A DNA stretch of 64,000 bases from assembly GCF_014844095.1 (NCBI RefSeq), contig NZ_CP062163.1, positions 3,133,501 to 3,197,500 on the forward strand. The letters are read 5' to 3'. Of the stretch, positions 59,819 through 64,000 are shown piece after piece. The first letter of the stretch is position 1; every line of letters begins with the position of its first letter. Under the pieces are notes generated by a model, which searched no databases, was not told where the DNA came from, and saw only the letters and a program-made list of their open reading frames with translations. The stretch is from Brevibacillus sp. JNUCC-41 (GTDB taxonomy: Bacteria; Bacillota; Bacilli; Bacillales; DSM-1321). A program made the translations under genes and the position numbers.

Positions 59819-60706
59819 ATGATGGAACATGGTAATTCAGTGGTTGCTGAAACGAAGCACCCAGTCAGCATTACGAGAAACGCAACAAAAGAGCCTAAAT
59901 CGATACAATGGGTCCTTATTTCGGTTGTATTGCTATTTTTGACATTGTTTTTAGTTGTCCCATTAATCGCAATCTTTGTAAAGGCTTTTGAAAAAGGTGC
60001 AGAAGCCTATTTTGCGGCCATTGCCCATCCTGATTCCTTGGCTGCGATTAAGTTAACATTGATCGTTGTCCTCATCACCTTGCCACTAAATGCCATATTC
60101 GGGGTTGTGGCTGCGTGGACCATAACAAAATATGATTTCAAGGGAAAAAACTTCTTAATAACACTGATAGATCTGCCTTTTTCCGTTTCACCCGTCATCG
60201 CTGGGTTGATTTTTGTTCTTCTGTTTGGCTTACATGGAACATTTGGTCCACTGCTGCAATCCTTTGACATTAAAGTGATATTTTCAGTACCAGGGATTGT
60301 CATCGCTTCCATTTTCATTACCTTCCCATTCATTGCACGCGAATTGATCCCGCTCATGCAAAGTCAGGGGACGTCTGAAGAAGAGGCTTCACTCACGCTG
60401 GGTGCTGGAGGGTTTAAGACATTTTGGTATGTGACGCTTCCCAATATAAAATGGGGACTTCTATATGGAGTCATCCTTTGCAATGCAAGGACAATCGGGG
60501 AGTTTGGGGCTGTATCGGTCGTATCGGGCCATATACGGGGCATGACCAATACGATGCCGCTTCATATTGAAATCTTATACAATGAATATCAATTTTCGGC
60601 TGCATTTGCCGTTGCATCCCTGATGTCCATCTTTGCAATCATGACCTTGATCATTAAAAGTTTCATAGAATGGAAAACCGACTTTAAATCAACCAAAGCG
60701 AGTTAG
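59819..60706 (+). CDS. cysW: Sulfate ABC transporter permease CysW
   Basis: 295 residues from tandem ATGs at 59819/59822 with AGGAGG upstream. Six membrane helices. EAA loop [16 protein letters not shown] near 195. Conserved [13 protein letters not shown] near 125 and [13 protein letters not shown] near 230. It is 8 bases after cysT. Confidence 0.9.
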   Translation: MMEHGNSVVAETKHPVSITRNATKEPKSIQWVLISVVLLFLTLFLVVPLIAIFVKAFEKGAEAYFAAIAHPDSLAAIKLTLIVVLITLPLNAIFGVVAAWTITKYDFKGKNFLITLIDLPFSVSPVIAGLIFVLLFGLHGTFGPLLQSFDIKVIFSVPGIVIASIFITFPFIARELIPLMQSQGTSEEEASLTLGAGGFKTFWYVTLPNIKWGLLYGVILCNARTIGEFGAVSVVSGHIRGMTNTMPLHIEILYNEYQFSAAFAVASLMSIFAIMTLIIKSFIEWKTDFKSTKAS

Positions 60707-60716
60707 GAGGAATGAA

Positions 60717-61781
60717 ATGAGTATCATCATTGAAAATGTTACAAAATATTACGGGTCCTATCAAGCACTCCAAAACATCAATTTGGAAATAAAGAGCGGT
60801 GAACTCGTAGCCCTCCTTGGCCCTTCCGGATCGGGGAAAACGTCATTACTGCGTATCATCGCCGGTCTTGAACAAGCAGAGAACGGGAGGATCCTCTTCA
60901 ATGAAGAGAATTATACGCATAAACATGTAAAAGATCGAAATGTGGGATTCGTCTTTCAGCATTACGCCCTTTTTCGAAATATGACGATTTTTGATAACAT
61001 TGCCTATGGATTAAAGGTCCGCCCTAGAAAAATAAGGCCAAGTAAAAAAGATATTGAACAAAAAGTCACTGAATTGCTTCAGCTTGTCAAGTTGGAAGGA
61101 TATAAAGATCGTTATCCATCCCAATTATCTGGCGGCCAGCGGCAACGTGTCGCATTGGCAAGGGCACTTGCGGTTGAACCGAATATCCTTTTGCTTGATG
61201 AACCATTCGGGGCATTGGATGCCAAGGTTCGCAAAGAACTTAGGCGTTGGCTAAGAAGGCTTCACGACGAATTCAATGTTACGAGTGTGTTCGTGACGCA
61301 TGATCAAGAAGAAGCGATGGATGTTGCTGATCGGGTCGTAATCATGAATGAAGGGAAAATTGAACAGATTGGAACTCCGGAAGAAGTATATGATCACCCT
61401 GAAAATCCTTTTGTTTATGATTTTCTCGGCAGTGTCAATCTATTAAAGGGCAACGTCCATAAAGGAAAATTGGTAACTGGGAATGTGGAAATGAATGCCC
61501 CGGACATTGAAGATGGAATGGGCACTGGTTATGTAAGGAATCATAACTTTATCATAGAAAGAGAACCATCGGAAAAGGACTCGATCGCATCCATCATTGA
61601 CCATATCCATACGATTGGTCCCATCGTACGGATAGAAGTCATTCGTCAGGATACAAACGAACCGCTGGAAATCGAACTGACGAAAGAACAATATTTGAAT
61701 CTGGGAATAAGCAAAGGGGAAAGGGTATATGTCCGTCCAAAAGAATTGAGAGTTTTTGTCGACTTTATGGCTGGGATTTAA
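60717..61781 (+). CDS. cysA: Sulfate ABC transporter ATPase CysA
   Basis: 354 residues. Walker [10 protein letters not shown] near 36, signature [10 protein letters not shown] near 135, Walker [12 protein letters not shown] near 158 and the switch His in V-T-H-D. The C-terminal half (about 240-354) is a TOBE-type regulatory domain. AGGAGG lies before the ATG and 10 bases separate it from cysW. It ends the operon. Confidence 0.92.
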   Translation: MSIIIENVTKYYGSYQALQNINLEIKSGELVALLGPSGSGKTSLLRIIAGLEQAENGRILFNEENYTHKHVKDRNVGFVFQHYALFRNMTIFDNIAYGLKVRPRKIRPSKKDIEQKVTELLQLVKLEGYKDRYPSQLSGGQRQRVALARALAVEPNILLLDEPFGALDAKVRKELRRWLRRLHDEFNVTSVFVTHDQEEAMDVADRVVIMNEGKIEQIGTPEEVYDHPENPFVYDFLGSVNLLKGNVHKGKLVTGNVEMNAPDIEDGMGTGYVRNHNFIIEREPSEKDSIASIIDHIHTIGPIVRIEVIRQDTNEPLEIELTKEQYLNLGISKGERVYVRPKELRVFVDFMAGI

Positions 61782-61802
61782 GAATGGGTCGAATATTGAC
61801 GG

Positions 61803-61828
61803 AAAAACCGCTAAAAGCGGTTTTTTTT
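61803..61828 (+). terminator. Terminator of the sulfate operon
   Basis: AAAACCGCT-AAA-AGCGGTTTT plus T-run. Confidence 0.88.
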
Positions 61829-62301
61829 AGTTTTTTAAGGGTGCTGACAGCAGGAACTTCCCGTAAAGGTAAATAAGCTGCAAACTGTTATAAAAGGGCT
61901 TTCTTGCAATCGGAAATGGAGAGTTTTTACCCGTCAATAGTCTATGATCATATGGTGCCATACACTAGATAAAAAGTCTTGCATCAAAATAAGAAGAGCG
62001 TTATGTAAGATATTGGATGTTATATCACGAGAAAAAGTCGAATTTTTATGTTTAATGTTAAAATTGAAATATAATTGTAATATTGTTATTACGCATTTGA
62101 CAAAATCTGATGATATACTACGACTTAGATGAAAACATAGTAGAGTTTAAGAAATGTATTTAATATAATCACAACGTTAGAAGATTACATAAAGAGTAAA
62201 AAAAATAGAGAAGAGTTCCCAGCAATTTATTTTGACTAATGATTTTTCATAGAGAAAAAGAAGTGGGTCGATGGAAATGCAAGGGGAGGAAAGCAGGGGA
62301 A
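61829..62301. other. Long leader/promoter region of the cwlO-like gene
   Basis: No gene; a 62-codon frame at 61944-62132 lacks a ribosome site. It contains the WalR-like box at 62076-62092 and TTGACA at 62097, leaving a leader of roughly 170-200 bases, similar to the long cwlO leader of B. subtilis. Confidence 0.5.
62076..62092 (+). promoter_or_regulatory. WalR-like box before cwlO
   Basis: TGTAAT-N5-TATTAC matches the WalR direct-repeat consensus (TGTWAH-N5-TGTWAH) in 11 of 12 positions and sits just before a TTGACA -35. The -10 is not clear. Confidence 0.45.
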
Positions 62302-63720
62302 ATGAGTTTGAAGAAAAAACTTATCGTATTGAACACTACAATTATGCTTGGATTAGGGAGCGCTTTTGCCATACCGTCTGTAAAAGCTGAATCTATCACG
62401 GATATTCAATCACAACGCACGGGAATACAATCAGATATTTCAGAGGCAGAACAAGTTATTCAGGAATTGAAAAAAGAACAAACGAAGATGAATGCCCAAA
62501 TTGCCCAGATAGAATCGGCAATGAAAGAAAACGACCAAAAAATCAAAGATACTAAACAAGAAATTAAAGACACCGAAAAAGACATAGATTCTTTAAAGAA
62601 AGAAATTAAAGCGTTGGAAGAAAGAATCGCAAAACGCGAGGAAGTCTTGAAAGAGCGCGCGCTTTCATTCCAAGAGAGCGGCGGGGACGTTGAGTACCTG
62701 GAAGTTGTTTTAGGTTCTAAAAGCTTTGGTGAATTCGTTAATCGTGTTGGAGCGGTAGCCACCATCGTGGAAGCTGACCAACAGATTCTTAGAGAACAGG
62801 AAGCGGATAAAGCTGACTTAGAAAAAAAACAAGCGACTGTTGAGAAAAAATTGCAAAGCCTAAAGGATATGGAAGTAGAACTGAAGGGCATGCAATCTCA
62901 AATTAAAGATCAAAAAGCTGAAACTGTCAAAATGAAGGAAATCGTTGGAAAGAAAGAATCGGAAACAAAGGCCCTAAAACAATCTTTAGAGAATAAAGAT
63001 GCCGGTTTAGAAGCACAAATTGCGTCCATTCGTGAAAATATCAAAAAAGAGGAAGAACGTAAAGCAGCAGAGAAAGCGGATCTTGACCGTGCTGCTGAAG
63101 AAGTGAGTTCTTCAAATTCTTCCAATGATGGATCATCAAGTTCTTCCAATGATGGATCATCAAGTTCTTCTAGTAAAGAATCAACAAGTGCTTCTAAAGC
63201 TGAATCGTCAGCATCTGGTTCTTCAAAAGGTGAAGCATCATCTAATTCATCTAAAAGCAGTTCTGTTGATAAACCTGCAGCAGCTAGTAAGCCAGCAGTA
63301 AGTAAAACTGAAACATCAAGCAAGCCTAGCAGTGCAAATACAGGCTCTGCCATTACAGCCGGTTATAAATATATCGGTAACTCCACTTATAAATTTGGTG
63401 GCGGAAGAACGGCATCCGATATCGCTAACGGTCAATTCGATTGTTCAGCATTCGTTGCATGGGCTTATAAACAAGCTGGTGTGAACCTTCCAGCAAGTAC
63501 GGGTGCATTGACGAGTGCAGGACGTCAAGTATCCAAGAGTCAAATGCAACCTGGAGATTTAGTGTTTTTCAATACGTATAAAACTGATGGGCATGTCGGT
63601 ATTTATGTCGGAGGCGGCAAATTTATCGGTTCCCAAAGTTCAACAGGTGTTGCGATCGCCAATATGGAAAGCGGATATTGGGCAAGTAAATTCAACGGCC
63701 GTGTCGTTCGTGTAAACTAA
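62302..63720 (+). CDS. cwlO: Peptidoglycan DL-endopeptidase (CwlO-like, NlpC/P60)
   Basis: 472 residues from ATG 62302, against 473 for B. subtilis CwlO. A signal peptide (cleavage about V-K-A-E-S) is followed by a long coiled coil (about 35-270), the part that in CwlO is activated by FtsEX. A Ser/Thr-rich linker follows (about 275-350). The NlpC/P60 domain has catalytic Cys in F-D-C-S-A-F-V-A-W-A-Y near 395 and His in D-G-H-V-G-I-Y-V. It cuts the D-Glu/diaminopimelate bond in peptidoglycan for cell elongation. The WalR-like box upstream fits known control. Confidence 0.9.
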   Translation: MSLKKKLIVLNTTIMLGLGSAFAIPSVKAESITDIQSQRTGIQSDISEAEQVIQELKKEQTKMNAQIAQIESAMKENDQKIKDTKQEIKDTEKDIDSLKKEIKALEERIAKREEVLKERALSFQESGGDVEYLEVVLGSKSFGEFVNRVGAVATIVEADQQILREQEADKADLEKKQATVEKKLQSLKDMEVELKGMQSQIKDQKAETVKMKEIVGKKESETKALKQSLENKDAGLEAQIASIRENIKKEEERKAAEKADLDRAAEEVSSSNSSNDGSSSSSNDGSSSSSSKESTSASKAESSASGSSKGEASSNSSKSSSVDKPAAASKPAVSKTETSSKPSSANTGSAITAGYKYIGNSTYKFGGGRTASDIANGQFDCSAFVAWAYKQAGVNLPASTGALTSAGRQVSKSQMQPGDLVFFNTYKTDGHVGIYVGGGKFIGSQSSTGVAIANMESGYWASKFNGRVVRVN

Positions 63721-63732
63721 TCGTTCTTTAAG

Positions 63733-63769
63733 TAAGCAGGGGAGTAAATGCCCCTGCTTATTTTTTTTT
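63733..63769 (+). terminator. Terminator after cwlO
   Basis: TAAGCAGGGG / CCCCTGCTTA followed by nine T. Confidence 0.9.
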
Positions 63770-63917
63770 GAAAAAAATCGAAAAAAATGAAACTTATTTT
63801 GAAATTCAACGTAAATACTATAAGATAAAACAAGGATAGGTGATGTGGACTTTCAGTAAATCTGGGAAAACATTTATAGAATCAACATTCCATACTATTA
63901 AACGGAGGCAAAAAAAC

Positions 63918-64000
63918 ATGATGAAAAAATTTATGGCTGCATTACTTACAATTACACTAGCATTCTCGCCAGTCGGCACTTATGTATTCCAAGATCATTC
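63918..64000 (+). CDS. Start of a secreted protein (runs off window)
   Basis: Tandem ATGs (63918, 63921) with GGAGG upstream begin M-M-K-K-F-M-A-A-L-L-T-I-T-L-A-F-S-P, a signal peptide, and continue to the window edge. Too little is visible to name it. Confidence 0.6.
   Translation, partial: MMKKFMAALLTITLAFSPVGTYVFQDH

Noticed and set aside
61944-62132. 62-codon frame upstream of cwlO
   Set aside because: No ribosome site, and it overlaps the WalR-like box and promoter.
62460-63353. Long minus-strand frames (143 and 147 codons) inside cwlO
   Set aside because: Antisense shadows of a Lys/Glu/Ser-rich coding sequence with complete NlpC/P60 features on the plus strand.

Overview
The window reads as chromosome of an AT-rich, endospore-forming Bacillaceae bacterium. 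The evidence is spore coat genes (cotX-type, cotW-like, cotH), sigma-K-like -10 boxes, a yjcF-yjcG-yjcH block in Bacillus subtilis order, a 472-residue CwlO-type endopeptidase, and Bacillus-type Shine-Dalgarno sequences and terminators. Peribacillus (the former Bacillus simplex group) is my guess at genus; a 16S or whole-genome comparison would settle it.

Layout. 1-4650 is core: start of a YjcD-like helicase, coat genes, the yjcHGF operon, a PgpA-type phosphatase and a WYL-domain protein. 4650-22300 is an accessory island beside a tRNA-Val(GAC). It holds a tyrosine recombinase and excisionase, with a decayed second copy of their junction between them. It also has a Cys/His-rich C1q-like gene, small gene cassettes separated by repeated terminator-plus-palindrome modules, an IS110 element with one nonsense codon, an IS1595-type transposase with a possible passenger gene, a 219-bp MITE sharing its terminal repeats, and orphan immunity-type genes (CPCC, SUKH). 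Several gaps there hold only eroded fragments.

22300-31460: truA, a PfpI-like protein, a DUF421 membrane protein, and a yhgE homologue preceded by what looks like a leader-peptide attenuator. An intact IS150-group IS3 element sits in the yhgE terminator hairpin. A sulfonate-type ABC operon (ssuB-ssuC-ssuA order) follows. 31500-49600: nrnA, an acyl-CoA operon (CoA transferase, acyl-CoA dehydrogenase, DUF3870), a 39-bp-repeat coat-like gene that is frameshifted, cotH with facing sigma-K-like promoters, an RNA methyltransferase, an M14 carboxypeptidase, an MBL hydrolase, a D-2-hydroxyacid dehydrogenase, a drug MFS transporter, SDR and Gfo/Idh oxidoreductases, a HesB-like protein, an OYE flavoprotein and a 6-phospho-beta-glucosidase.

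49600-64000: a SulP transporter, a GlnR/MerR-type regulator, a carboxylesterase, an amino-acid permease with a tryptophan-catabolic remnant (kynA intact, kynB eroded, no kynU) and a NadD-like gene, then a complete sulfate ABC operon (sbp-cysT-cysW-cysA) behind an attenuator-like leader, and cwlO behind a WalR-like box. The two sulfur uptake operons (sulfonate and sulfate) could complement each other. Coordinates of corrected starts rest on visible Shine-Dalgarno spacing; no database search or folding program was run.
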